Translations under genes and position numbers: made by a program
Source of the DNA: Synechococcus sp. HK05
GTDB lineage: Bacteria; Cyanobacteriota; Cyanobacteriia; PCC-6307; Cyanobiaceae
Assembly (NCBI RefSeq): GCF_019104765.1
Contig: NZ_JAHRXJ010000011.1
Coordinates: 310,001-374,000 of the forward strand
Reading direction: 5' to 3'
Length of the DNA stretch: 64,000 bases
The notes under the pieces: model-generated
Databases searched by the model: none
What the model was told of the DNA's origin: nothing
What the model saw: only the letters and a program-made list of their open reading frames with translations
Shown here: positions 17,940-26,142 of the stretch, one piece after another
Position numbering within the stretch: the first letter of the stretch is position 1
Layout: each line of letters opens with the position of its first letter

Positions 17940-18551
17940 TTGACCGCCGCCCCCCAGCAGGACCTCCAGCTGCAGCGCCGCCTCCAGCAGGACAGCATCC
18001 AGCTGGCCGGCAAGGTTGTTTATCTCAACCCATTCCTGTACTGGCGTCGCTTTGACGCCAACACCGACCGTTGGCTGCGGGAGCCAGGCCAGCTGGCGGA
18101 AGACCAGGTGAGCGCTAATCGTGTGCGCTTCTACCCCGAACTCGACTGGGAGCTGCTCAGCGACGAGGAGCGGGTGATCAAGGACGGCGCCGTTGAGATG
18201 TTTCTCAAGAGCCTGGAGCTGATCAGCACCTTCAACCCGGAGCTCAACCCCGGCCAGCTGCTCGAGGTGGAGCGCAAGATGGCCGTCACCAAGAAACGAG
18301 CCTTCGAGCGCTGGGTGACGAAAGCGCTGAAGCGCCGGCTGCAGCAGGAGGCCAGCGAGCGCCGCCGCTTCGATCGCGAGCGGCTGATGCGCGATTGGAG
18401 CGAATGGTTGCTGTTGCCTGTCACCCGTCAGGCCCTGCTGCCGTTTTCGGCCTTGTTGGTGCTGGCCGTTGGTGGCGGTTGGTGGTGGGGATCCCAGCAG
18501 TTCTGTCGTCAGCAGATCGTGCAACCCCCCGTGGAGTCGGGCCCGCGCTGA
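17940..18551 (+). CDS. Conserved-looking protein with one C-terminal membrane helix
   Basis: Starting at TTG with AGGAG five bases upstream, the 203-residue protein has an N-terminal soluble region (QLAGKVVYLNPFLYWRRFD, RVRFYPELDWELLSDEER), a highly charged helix (RWVTKALKRRLQQEASERRRFDRERL, given in part), and a single membrane segment near residues 160-183 (LLPFSALLVLAVGGGWWWG). I do not recognise a domain. It is the first of a run of three genes that ends in penicillin-binding protein 2, so a role in envelope growth is possible but only positional. Confidence 0.65.
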   Translation: MTAAPQQDLQLQRRLQQDSIQLAGKVVYLNPFLYWRRFDANTDRWLREPGQLAEDQVSANRVRFYPELDWELLSDEERVIKDGAVEMFLKSLELISTFNPELNPGQLLEVERKMAVTKKRAFERWVTKALKRRLQQEASERRRFDRERLMRDWSEWLLLPVTRQALLPFSALLVLAVGGGWWWGSQQFCRQQIVQPPVESGPR

Positions 18552-18596
18552 GCACGCCAGACTGGGTGTTCGACCTGCGCCGCCGCTTCGGCTCTG

Positions 18597-18980
18597 ATGG
18601 CTTCTGATCCCCTCGATGCCTTGCGCCTCACCCTGATGCAGGAGGTGTTGCCGGTGGGGCTGGCGGTGGTGGAACGCGCCAGGCGCGGTGGTCCCCGCGA
18701 CGTGATCGAGGCCTTCAGTGCTCAGGCCGATCCTTTGGAGCAGTTGCGCCAGGAGGGTGAGCCCGCGGCTCGTCAGGTGCGCGAGAGCCTCGACCGCCTG
18801 CAACCAGGACTGGGCAACCCGGTGATGAAGGTGGAGGTGCGCGATATGCAGGACGATGACCCCGCCAGCGGCGCCCCGCCGGCCGCTGAGGCCAGCGATC
18901 GCCAAGACTTGCAGCACGCCCTGGCCCGGATTGCTGCGCGGCTCACGCAGCTGGAGCAGAGGCTGCAGCCGGAGGCCTGA
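18597..18980 (+). CDS. Protein of unknown function, 127 residues
   Basis: Helical N-terminal part (LRLTLMQEVLPVGLAVVERAR), a central region ending NPVMKVEVRDM, an acidic linker DDDPASGAPPA, and a C-terminal coiled-coil helix, LARIAARLTQLEQRLQ. There is no signal or membrane segment. It lies between the single-helix membrane protein (45 bases upstream) and PBP2 (5 bases downstream), so it is probably expressed with PBP2. Confidence 0.65.
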   Translation: MASDPLDALRLTLMQEVLPVGLAVVERARRGGPRDVIEAFSAQADPLEQLRQEGEPAARQVRESLDRLQPGLGNPVMKVEVRDMQDDDPASGAPPAAEASDRQDLQHALARIAARLTQLEQRLQPEA

Positions 18981-18985
18981 GCGGG

Positions 18986-20776
18986 ATGGCGCTGGCTTCG
19001 GGCGGGCAACGCCACACAGGCATGCAGCAGCAGCCAGCGATCCTGCTGGGGCTGGTGGTGCTGTTCGCTTCAGCGATGGTGCTGCGGCTGGGTTGGCTGC
19101 AGTTGCTGCACGGCCAGGAAAATCGGGCCCGAGCCGATGAAAACCGCATTCGCCTGCTGGCGCGCAACCCCGTGCGCGGCCGCATTCTCGATCGCAACGG
19201 CCAGGTGCTGGTGTCGAGCCGGCTCACCTACAGCCTCTACCTCCAGCCCAAGCAGGTGAACGACCAGAGCTGGCCGGCCTTGCGGAGCCGGCTCAGCCAG
19301 CTGATGGGGCTTCCGGAAGCCCAGTTGGACCAGAAGCGGCGTGAAGGGCCTGGTGCCCAGCGTTATCGGATCGAGCTGGCCAGCGAGCTCACGCCCCAGC
19401 AGGTGCTGCGCTTCCGCGAGCAGAGCTCAGGCCTCAAGGGTGCCGAGGTGGATCTCGATGTGCTGCGTAGCTACCCGCACGGCTCTCTGGGGGCCCATGC
19501 CCTCGGCTACACCCAGCCGATCACCGAGCAGGAATACAAGAGCCTGGCCAAAAAGGGCTATCAGATCCGCGATCGCATCGGCCGCATCGGCCTCGAGGCG
19601 GCCTTTGAGTCGCATTTGCGCGGGGCCTGGGGCGGCCAGATGGTGGAAGTGAATGCCATGGGTGAGATCCAGCGGATCCTGGGCGATCGGCCGTCGAAGG
19701 CCGGCAAGGATCTGCACACCACCCTCGATCTGGATCTGCAGCGGGCGGCTGAGGAGGTGCTCAAAGACAAGCCCGGCGGTGCGATCGTGGCGCTCAACCC
19801 GGCCAATGGCGCGATCCTGGCTCTGGCCAGCCGCCCCACCTTCGATCCCAACTTCTTCTCGAAAAGCGTTACCACCCAAAAGGAATACGACGCCCTGTTC
19901 AATTCACCGGTGAAGCCGCTGCTCAGCCGAGCGATGAGCGCCTACGACCCGGGCAGCACCTGGAAGGCGGTGACCGCCATGGCGGGGATGGAGAGCGGCA
20001 AGTTTCTCCCCAACACCAAGCTGGTGACGCGGGGCTGCATCACCTACGGCGGCCACTGCTTCCCGGATCACAACGGCGCCGGGTTCGGCACCATCGGCTA
20101 CGAGGACGCGTTGCGCTTCTCGAGCAACACGTTCTTCTATCAAATCGGTGTGGGTGTGGGTTCGATCGCCCTCCACAACGCGGCCTTGAGCCTGGGGTTC
20201 ACCAAACCCTCCGGCATCGAGATCGGCTACGAGGAAAGTCTCGGTTTGGTGGGGAATGAGCGCTGGGCGGCCCAGGGCCGCGGCTGGGCCAAACCCGGAA
20301 GCACGCCCTGGATCCCTGAAGACATGGCCAGCATGTCGATCGGGCAGTCGGTGGTGCAGATCACGCCGCTGCAGCTGGCCCGGGCCTATGCCGTGTTTGC
20401 CAATGGTGGCTATCTGATCACGCCCCACCTGGTGGATCAGGGGCTGGATTGGACCGATCCTCCCCGCCGCACCAAGGTGAACATCAAGCCCGCAACCCTC
20501 GCCACCATTGCCCGCGGACTGCGCAAGGTGGTGTCGGATGGCACGGGGGCTGGCATGAACGTGCCCAACCTGCCGCCCGTGGCAGGCAAGACCGGTACCG
20601 CCGAAGACAGCACCGGTGGCCCGGATCACGCCTGGTTTGCTTGTTATGCGCCGTATCCCAACGGCCAGATCGTGGTGGTGGCGTTTGCGCAGAACACCCC
20701 GGGCGGCGGTTCCGTGCATGCCCTGCCGATGGCGCGCAAGGTGCTCGAGGTGTGGAATCAGCTGCGCAAGAGCTGA
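18986..20776 (+). CDS. mrdA: Penicillin-binding protein 2 (class B transpeptidase)
   Basis: Cross-links peptidoglycan during cell elongation with RodA. The 596-residue protein has a membrane anchor at about 18-40 (ILLGLVVLFASAMVLRLGW), a class B pedestal with the RGRILDRNG motif (about 69-77), and a transpeptidase domain with the SxxK active site Ser324-Thr-Trp-Lys327, the SxN motif (SSNTFF), and the KTG triad KTGTAE at about 535. All three catalytic motifs are intact. It ends exactly where convergent sqdX ends, with no base between. Symbol given by analogy. Confidence 0.92.
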   Translation: MALASGGQRHTGMQQQPAILLGLVVLFASAMVLRLGWLQLLHGQENRARADENRIRLLARNPVRGRILDRNGQVLVSSRLTYSLYLQPKQVNDQSWPALRSRLSQLMGLPEAQLDQKRREGPGAQRYRIELASELTPQQVLRFREQSSGLKGAEVDLDVLRSYPHGSLGAHALGYTQPITEQEYKSLAKKGYQIRDRIGRIGLEAAFESHLRGAWGGQMVEVNAMGEIQRILGDRPSKAGKDLHTTLDLDLQRAAEEVLKDKPGGAIVALNPANGAILALASRPTFDPNFFSKSVTTQKEYDALFNSPVKPLLSRAMSAYDPGSTWKAVTAMAGMESGKFLPNTKLVTRGCITYGGHCFPDHNGAGFGTIGYEDALRFSSNTFFYQIGVGVGSIALHNAALSLGFTKPSGIEIGYEESLGLVGNERWAAQGRGWAKPGSTPWIPEDMASMSIGQSVVQITPLQLARAYAVFANGGYLITPHLVDQGLDWTDPPRRTKVNIKPATLATIARGLRKVVSDGTGAGMNVPNLPPVAGKTGTAEDSTGGPDHAWFACYAPYPNGQIVVVAFAQNTPGGGSVHALPMARKVLEVWNQLRKS

Positions 20777-21928
20777 TCAGCCCACCAGGGCAGGGTTTGG
20801 CGTGCTGCTGAGCACTTGGCGGTAGTAGCGGCGCAGCTGCTCGGTGGCTCCCGCCCAGCCCCAGCGCTCTGCTTCCTGGCGGGCGTTGCGGCGCAGTTGC
20901 TCCCGTTGGCTGGGATCACCCAGCAGGCGCAGGGCCGCAGCGGTGAGGCTGCCGGCGCCCCCATCCACCCCGTCGGGTTCGTAGAGGCAGCCGTTCACGC
21001 CGTCGGTCACGATGTCGGGGATGCCGCCGCGGTTGGCGCCCACCACCGGGCAGCCGGCGGCCATCGCTTCCAGCAGTACAAGCCCCAGGGTTTCGGTGCT
21101 GCTGGGGAACAGGAAGGCATCGGCGCTGGCGTAAGCGCTGGCCAGCTCTTCGCCGGCCAGATACCCCACGAAGGTGGCGGCACTGCCGGCAAACAGCGTT
21201 TCCAGTTGCTGCCGGTAAGGGCCATCACCCACCAGCGCCAGGCGCGCATCCGGCAGGGCATCGAGCACGGGCCGAATCCGCTCGATCTGCTTCTCAGCCG
21301 ATAGGCGCCCGATGTAGAGCAGCAGCTTGCCGGTGTCGCTGCGGCCGCCCAGCAGGCGCTGGCGCATGGCTTCGCTGCGCAGCTCGGGGCGGAACAGGTC
21401 GGTGTCGACACCGCGCTGCCAGAGGGCGGTGTGCTGGATGCCCTTCTCGCTCAGCTCGGCCACCATCGCGGTCGAGGTGCAGAGGTTGAGCTGGGCCTGG
21501 TTATGGGCGGCTTTGAGCAGCTCCCACAGCACCGGCTCGAGCATGCCGAGGCCGTAGTGCTCGAGGTATTTGGGCAGATGGGTGTGGTAGCTGGCCACCA
21601 GGGGATAGCCCTTGGTTTTGGCGATCCAGATTCCCCCCAAACCCAGCACGGCTGGGTTCACCACATGCACCAGATCCGGGTTGAAGGCCTCCAGCGCATC
21701 CGACACCATCGGCCGCGGTAGGGCCAGCTTCAGCTCGGGATAGAGGGGTAGCGGCATGGCCGGCACCCCCAGCACCTGAGCGCCCATGTAGGTGTCGGGT
21801 GCGCCCTCCGGGCAGACGATCAGCACCTCATCGCCGGCCGCCACCAGGTGCTGCACCGTTTTGGTGAGCCGGGTGACGATCCCATCCACCTTGGGGAGGA
21901 AGGTTTCGGTGAAGAGGGCGATCTTCAA
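20777..21928 (-). CDS. sqdX: Sulfoquinovosyldiacylglycerol synthase, GT4 family
   Basis: Transfers sulfoquinovose from UDP-sulfoquinovose to diacylglycerol, the final step of thylakoid sulfolipid synthesis. The 383-residue protein starts MKIALFTETFLPKVDGIVTR, has HVVNPAVLGLGG and SYHTHLPKYLEHYG in the N-terminal Rossmann domain, and the GT-B donor site with YIGRLSAEKQ and the E-x7-E segment ETLGLVLLEAMAAG. TTG is the start codon in frame. It follows sqdB by 19 bases in a sqdB-sqdX operon, which supports the call. Confidence 0.95.
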   Translation of the reverse strand: MKIALFTETFLPKVDGIVTRLTKTVQHLVAAGDEVLIVCPEGAPDTYMGAQVLGVPAMPLPLYPELKLALPRPMVSDALEAFNPDLVHVVNPAVLGLGGIWIAKTKGYPLVASYHTHLPKYLEHYGLGMLEPVLWELLKAAHNQAQLNLCTSTAMVAELSEKGIQHTALWQRGVDTDLFRPELRSEAMRQRLLGGRSDTGKLLLYIGRLSAEKQIERIRPVLDALPDARLALVGDGPYRQQLETLFAGSAATFVGYLAGEELASAYASADAFLFPSSTETLGLVLLEAMAAGCPVVGANRGGIPDIVTDGVNGCLYEPDGVDGGAGSLTAAALRLLGDPSQREQLRRNARQEAERWGWAGATEQLRRYYRQVLSSTPNPALVG

Positions 21929-21947
21929 GGCAGAGGGCCGGGTGGGA

Positions 21948-23141
21948 TCAGGCCGCCTGGATGGCAGCTTCCTGGGTCTTGGTCCAGGCCGAAATGCAGG
22001 GGATGCGGCTGCGGTCGCAGCGATCGGCGTAGCGACCGGCGATCTCCACCACTTCCTTGAGCAGGCCGTCGTCGAGGGTGGTGGGGTTGAGGCCCAGCTC
22101 GATGAAGCAGCGGTTGTCCACGATCAGATCGTTCTCCACCGCCTCGTTTCGGGGGTTGGGGAGGTGGTTGATCTCGGCGCCGGTGAGGGCGGCCACCTTC
22201 TTGGCTAGTTCGCCCACCTGATGACTTTCAGTCATCTGGTTGAAGATCTTCACCCGCTCACCGCGGGTGGGAGGGTTCTCCAGGGCTAGTTGTACGCAGC
22301 GAACCGAATCGCGAATGTGGATGAAGGCGCGGGTCTGTCCGCCGGTGCCGTGCACAGTGAGCGGGTAGCCGATCGCGGCCTGCATCAAGAAGCGGTTGAG
22401 CACCGTCCCGTAGTCACCGTCGTAGTCGAAGCGGTTGGTGAGGCGCGGGTCGCGGTCGGTGGCTTCGGTGTTGGTACCCCAGACGATGCCCTGGTGCAGA
22501 TCCGTGATCCGCACGTTGTCGTTTTTGTTGTAGTAGAGGAAGAGCAGCTGATCCAGCGTCTTCGTCATGTGATAGACGCTGCCCGGGCTGGCGGGGTGCA
22601 GGATTTCTTCCTCGAAGCGGGAGCCATCCGGCTGGGGCACCTCCACCTTCAGGTAGCCCTCGGGGATGGTGGCGCCGCGGTGGGAGCCGTAGCCGTACAC
22701 ACCCATCGTGCCCAGGTGCACCACGTGGATGTCGAGGCCGCTCTCCACGATGGCGGCCAGCAGGTTGTGGGTGCCGTTGACGTTGTTATCAACGGTGTAG
22801 CGCTTGGTGGCGCTGCTCTTCATCGAATAGGGCGCAGCGCGCTGCTCGGCGAAGTGCACCACCGAATCCGGGCGCTCTTCCAGCAACAGATCCAGCAGGC
22901 GCTGATATTCGTGGGCAATGTCCATGTGGACAAAGCGCATCGGCTTGCCGCCGGTCTGCTCCCAGGCCCGCAGACGATCGGGCATGGTCGCGATCGGGGT
23001 CAACGACTCGACGGCCAGATCGACGTCGATCTTGCGGCGGCTGAGGTTGTCGACGATCAGCACGTCGTGGCCCTGATCCGCCAGGTTCACGGCGCAGGGC
23101 CAGCCACAGAAGCCGTCACCGCCGAGAACGAAAACCTTCAC
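21948..23141 (-). CDS. sqdB: UDP-sulfoquinovose synthase
   Basis: Makes UDP-sulfoquinovose from UDP-glucose and sulfite using bound NAD. The 397-residue extended short-chain dehydrogenase has GGDGFCGWPCAVNLADQG (about 8-25) for NAD binding, HFAEQRAAPYSMKSS, HLGTMGVYGYGSHRG and PASPGSVYHMTKTLDQ (a Tyr-x-x-x-Lys type site), plus the family-typical DNLSRRKIDVDL. It uses a GTG start. The psb34-type gene lies 68 bases upstream and sqdX directly downstream. Confidence 0.97.
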   Translation of the reverse strand: MKVFVLGGDGFCGWPCAVNLADQGHDVLIVDNLSRRKIDVDLAVESLTPIATMPDRLRAWEQTGGKPMRFVHMDIAHEYQRLLDLLLEERPDSVVHFAEQRAAPYSMKSSATKRYTVDNNVNGTHNLLAAIVESGLDIHVVHLGTMGVYGYGSHRGATIPEGYLKVEVPQPDGSRFEEEILHPASPGSVYHMTKTLDQLLFLYYNKNDNVRITDLHQGIVWGTNTEATDRDPRLTNRFDYDGDYGTVLNRFLMQAAIGYPLTVHGTGGQTRAFIHIRDSVRCVQLALENPPTRGERVKIFNQMTESHQVGELAKKVAALTGAEINHLPNPRNEAVENDLIVDNRCFIELGLNPTTLDDGLLKEVVEIAGRYADRCDRSRIPCISAWTKTQEAAIQAA

Positions 23142-23209
23142 CGCTGGACTCCTGGTTGGCGAGCGGCTGATCGGGCCACCGCTCCGTCAGGGCAAGCTAC
23201 TACAGGGAT

Positions 23210-23377
23210 TCAGCTGATCCCTGCGGCCACGCCCACCAGCAGCAGCACCAGCACGGCGCCGCCGATCAGCAGCAGCTTGCTGTTGGCGGCGCTGGTCTCG
23301 CCGACCTCCATCACCTCCATGCGTGGTTCTTTAGCGAAGGCATTGAGCCTGCCGCCGTCCTCTTCGGTGACCTGCAT
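23210..23377 (-). CDS. psb34: Psb34 / ssl1498-family small thylakoid membrane protein (55 residues)
   Basis: The short frame reads MQVTEEDGGRLNAFAKEP, then a polar linker and one membrane helix (LLLIGGAVLVLLLVGVAA). The N-terminal GGRLN-FA-EP signature followed by a single C-terminal helix is that of the ssl1498 family, described in Synechocystis as Psb34, a photosystem II assembly factor. The family has been called light-harvesting-like, although this protein has no chlorophyll-binding ExxN motif. It lies between thiG (69 bases) and sqdB (68 bases) on the same strand. Confidence 0.82.
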   Translation of the reverse strand: MQVTEEDGGRLNAFAKEPRMEVMEVGETSAANSKLLLIGGAVLVLLLVGVAAGIS

Positions 23378-23446
23378 CGCAGTGGGGAGTCGTTGAGGCG
23401 ACAGTAGGGAGGTTGGCCAGATTTGCCTCGCACCCGTGCGGAAGCT

Positions 23447-24280
23447 TCACGTGCCCACGCGGCCGGCGATGGGGGAGCTGGGATTGGCGTCGGCGCGGAT
23501 GGGCAGGCGGCCGGCATGGAACGCGGTGCGACCCGCCTCGCAGGCCATGGCCATGGCGCGCGCCATGGCGGGCGGATCGCCGGCCATGGCAATGGCGCTG
23601 TTGATCAGCAGGGCATCGGCGCCCATCTCCATCGCCTGAGCGGCTTCGCTGGGCACCCCCAGCCCCGCATCCACCACCACCGGCACCGTGGCGTTTTCAA
23701 TGATCAGTGCGATGTTGGCGGCGTTGCGGATGCCCTGGCCGGAGCCGATCGGGGAGCCCAGGGGCATCACCGTGGCGCAGCCGGCCTCTTCGAGTCGCTT
23801 GGCCAGCAGCGGGTCGGCATTGATGTAAGGCAGCACGGTGAAACCCTCTTTCACCAGCTGCTCCGCGGCCTCCAGGGTGCCGATCGGATCGGGCAAGAGG
23901 TGCCGGGTGTCGGGAATCACCTCCAGCTTCACGAAGGTGTTGTCGTCCTGCCCGGCCAGCTTCGCTAGCTCCCGCCCGAGCCGCGCCACGCGGATCGCCT
24001 CCTCGGCGGTGGCGCAGCCGGCGGTGTTGGGCAGCATCCAGATCCGCCGCCAGTCGATCGCCTCCATCAGCCCTTCGTGGCCGGCGGCCTGGCTCTGCAC
24101 GCGGCGCACCGCCACGGTCACAATGTCGCAGGCGCTGCTCACCAGGCTGGCCTGCATCGCCTGGATGCTCGGGTATTTGCCGGTGCCGGTCATCAGGCGG
24201 CTGTTGAAGCTGCGCCCGCCGATCACCAGGGGGTCGTTCTGCTGGCTGTTGGTGGCGGTCACGGCAGCGTTTGGGGCCAT
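23447..24280 (-). CDS. thiG: Thiazole synthase
   Basis: Forms the thiazole phosphate of thiamine from 1-deoxyxylulose-5-phosphate, dehydroglycine and ThiS-thiocarboxylate. The 277-residue TIM barrel has [12 protein letters not shown] near residue 30, TVAVRR, the Schiff-base lysine in [16 protein letters not shown], and the phosphate-binding [22 protein letters not shown]. The first 20 residues are probably disordered. thiS is not adjacent. A ThiO-like oxidase is found near the other end of this window. Confidence 0.96.
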   Translation of the reverse strand: MAPNAAVTATNSQQNDPLVIGGRSFNSRLMTGTGKYPSIQAMQASLVSSACDIVTVAVRRVQSQAAGHEGLMEAIDWRRIWMLPNTAGCATAEEAIRVARLGRELAKLAGQDDNTFVKLEVIPDTRHLLPDPIGTLEAAEQLVKEGFTVLPYINADPLLAKRLEEAGCATVMPLGSPIGSGQGIRNAANIALIIENATVPVVVDAGLGVPSEAAQAMEMGADALLINSAIAMAGDPPAMARAMAMACEAGRTAFHAGRLPIRADANPSSPIAGRVGT

Positions 24281-24345
24281 GCAGCGAACGTACCGCGCGG
24301 TCCTAACCGATCGCCCCAGACCCTCTTACCCTTGGGCAACTTCAC

Positions 24346-24876
24346 GTGACTGTTGTGATTCCCTTGCTGCTGGCTGCCACGCCCCTGCCCGTTGGCAGTG
24401 CGGTGCCCTTCCAGGAGCCCGCGTCGGTATCAACCCCGCTGTTGGAGAATTTCGGTCAGCAGGCACCGGTGCGCACCTTTGATCCGGTGGCCCGCGCGGC
24501 GGATCTGGCCACTACCATGCCGAGGCAATGGAGCGGCACGTATCAGCCGTTTGCCGGTGGCAGCCCGGTGAGCGTGCAGCTGGATGTGTCGGCTGTGCAG
24601 GCCATGGGGCAGATGGTGGATTTACGCGGTCAGATGACCGTCGGTTCCACCACCCTGCCGGTGCAGGGCAACCTCAACGCCAGCTCGGATCAACTCGATC
24701 TGTTGCTGCTCGGTGATGTGAGCGCTGCGGGCCTCGAAGACGGTGGCCGTTTCCTCGGTCTGCAGGGCTTCACCTTGTCGGGATGGTCGGCACCCCGGCT
24801 CACCAATCCGGGTGGTCAACTGGTGCTGAATCCGGTGGGCGCCAGCGCTGCACCCGCGATTCGCGGATTGTGGTGA
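24346..24876 (+). CDS. Cyanobacterial protein of unknown function, probably secreted
   Basis: From a GTG start the protein has a short hydrophobic beginning (MTVVIPLLLAATPLPVGSAV) that may be a signal peptide, then about 150 residues of predicted beta structure: RQWSGTYQPFAGGSPVSVQLDVS, QMVDLRGQMTVGSTTLPVQG, LQGFTLSGW. No known domain is recognised. It is divergent from thiG across 65 bases and convergent with ycf37 at 25 bases. Confidence 0.7.
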   Translation: MTVVIPLLLAATPLPVGSAVPFQEPASVSTPLLENFGQQAPVRTFDPVARAADLATTMPRQWSGTYQPFAGGSPVSVQLDVSAVQAMGQMVDLRGQMTVGSTTLPVQGNLNASSDQLDLLLLGDVSAAGLEDGGRFLGLQGFTLSGWSAPRLTNPGGQLVLNPVGASAAPAIRGLW

Positions 24877-24901
24877 GGCCTTGATCAGGCAGATCTGATC
24901 G

Positions 24902-25423
24902 TCAGGCGGCAGTGCGCTCCAGGCGCTTCAGCCGCTTTTTCGCTGTGCCATTGCTGCTGTCGAGCTCGAGCACTTTCAGATAGTTCTCCTTGGCTTCCTC
25001 GGGCTTTTGCTGCTTCTCGAGGGCGAAGGCGAGGTTGTTCAGAGCCACCGGATAGTCGGCCTTGGCGCGTAGGGCGGCCCGGTAGTGCTTGATGGCTGCG
25101 CCGTAGTTGCTCTGGGCAGCCAGCGCAAAGCCCAGCGCGTTTTCGATCAACGCCTGGGCTTCGGGGGGTTCAGCGGCCGAGCACTTGCTGGCCAGCTTCA
25201 GATTGTCGATGGCTTGGCCGTAGAGCCGCTTGCGCAGCTGCACGGAGGCCAGTTCGTAGAGATCGGCGGCGGTTTGCTCACCACTTTTGCTGGATTGCTC
25301 CAGCCGGATCAACGCCACTTCGTCGCGGCGGACCCGCAGGATTTGGCGAGCCACCAGCACGGCGGCAGCGCCAAGAATCACCAGCAACCCGATCAGGTAG
25401 GCCTGAGGAAGCGAAAAATCCAT
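24902..25423 (-). CDS. ycf37: Ycf37-like TPR protein, photosystem I assembly
   Basis: The 173-residue protein starts MDFSLPQAYLIGLLVILGAAAVL, a membrane anchor at about 8-28, then RQILRVRRDEVAL and three TPR-like hairpins at about 60-165 (e.g. AIDNLKLASKCS, AIKHYRAALRAKADYPVALNN, AKENYLKVLELDSSN). This layout is that of Ycf37 (Pyg7 in plants), which helps assemble or stabilise photosystem I trimers. The start is the ATG 3 bases inside a TTG. It precedes rplT on the minus strand only as a neighbour in reverse order. Confidence 0.82.
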   Translation of the reverse strand: MDFSLPQAYLIGLLVILGAAAVLVARQILRVRRDEVALIRLEQSSKSGEQTAADLYELASVQLRKRLYGQAIDNLKLASKCSAAEPPEAQALIENALGFALAAQSNYGAAIKHYRAALRAKADYPVALNNLAFALEKQQKPEEAKENYLKVLELDSSNGTAKKRLKRLERTAA

Positions 25424-25458
25424 CAACCAACCTGATCAGGCAGCGCAGAGATTAGCGG

Positions 25459-25806
25459 TCAGCTCTTGGCTGCACCCACCACAGCGGTGAAGCTGCCGGG
25501 ATCCACAACAGCCAGCTGGGCGAGCATCTTGCGGTTCAGCTGCACATCAGCCTTCTTGAGGCCGCCAATCAAACGGCTGTAGCTCAGGCCATTCAGGCGA
25601 GCGGCAGCGTTGATGCGAGCGATCCACAGGCGGCGGAAGTCGCGCTTGCGGCGGCGACGATCGCGGTACGCGTTGCAGAGGGCCTTCATCACCCGCTGGT
25701 TGGCGGTGCGGAACAGCGAGCCGTTGCCGCCGCGGAAGCCGCGGGCCAAACGCAGGATTTTGTTGCGGCGCTTACGGGCGACATTGCCCCTCTTAACGCG
25801 TGCCAT
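25459..25806 (-). CDS. rplT: 50S ribosomal protein L20
   Basis: The 115-residue basic protein has the L20 pattern [41 protein letters not shown] and [13 protein letters not shown]. It binds 23S rRNA early in large-subunit assembly. It lies 45 bases after rpmI, the usual rpmI-rplT pair, without infC in this window. Full length. Confidence 0.98.
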   Translation of the reverse strand: MARVKRGNVARKRRNKILRLARGFRGGNGSLFRTANQRVMKALCNAYRDRRRRKRDFRRLWIARINAAARLNGLSYSRLIGGLKKADVQLNRKMLAQLAVVDPGSFTAVVGAAKS

Positions 25807-25851
25807 CGATGGTTCTCAGAAAACGGTGAAACAGCGGGTCAGCCGGGCGAT

Positions 25852-26049
25852 TCAGCTGTAGGGGAGCATGGCGCGCACGTTGTCCGCGTCGCGCTCGTCA
25901 ACCACGGCCATGGTGCCGAGGAAACGCTTGCGCTTCGGGCTCTTGTGGTCGAGCAGGTGGTTGCGGAAAGCGTGGCGGCGCATGAACTTTCCGCTGCCGG
26001 TGGCTTTGAACCGCTTGGCGGCTGCTTTGCGGGTCTTGAGCTTCGGCAT
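25852..26049 (-). CDS. rpmI: 50S ribosomal protein L35
   Basis: The 65-residue protein begins [21 protein letters not shown] and contains the L35 core [19 protein letters not shown]. Full length and first gene of the rpmI-rplT pair. The 93-base gap to the divergent SpoIID-like gene should hold promoters for both, but I see no clear -35/-10 pair. Confidence 0.97.
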   Translation of the reverse strand: MPKLKTRKAAAKRFKATGSGKFMRRHAFRNHLLDHKSPKRKRFLGTMAVVDERDADNVRAMLPYS

Positions 26050-26142
26050 TGTCTACGCGCTCGGGCACAAACGATGAGAGTACGACCTGGGAGTTCCTTC
26101 CGCCAACTCCCCCTAGGGTCGAGCAGCTCCAGCATCGATGCG

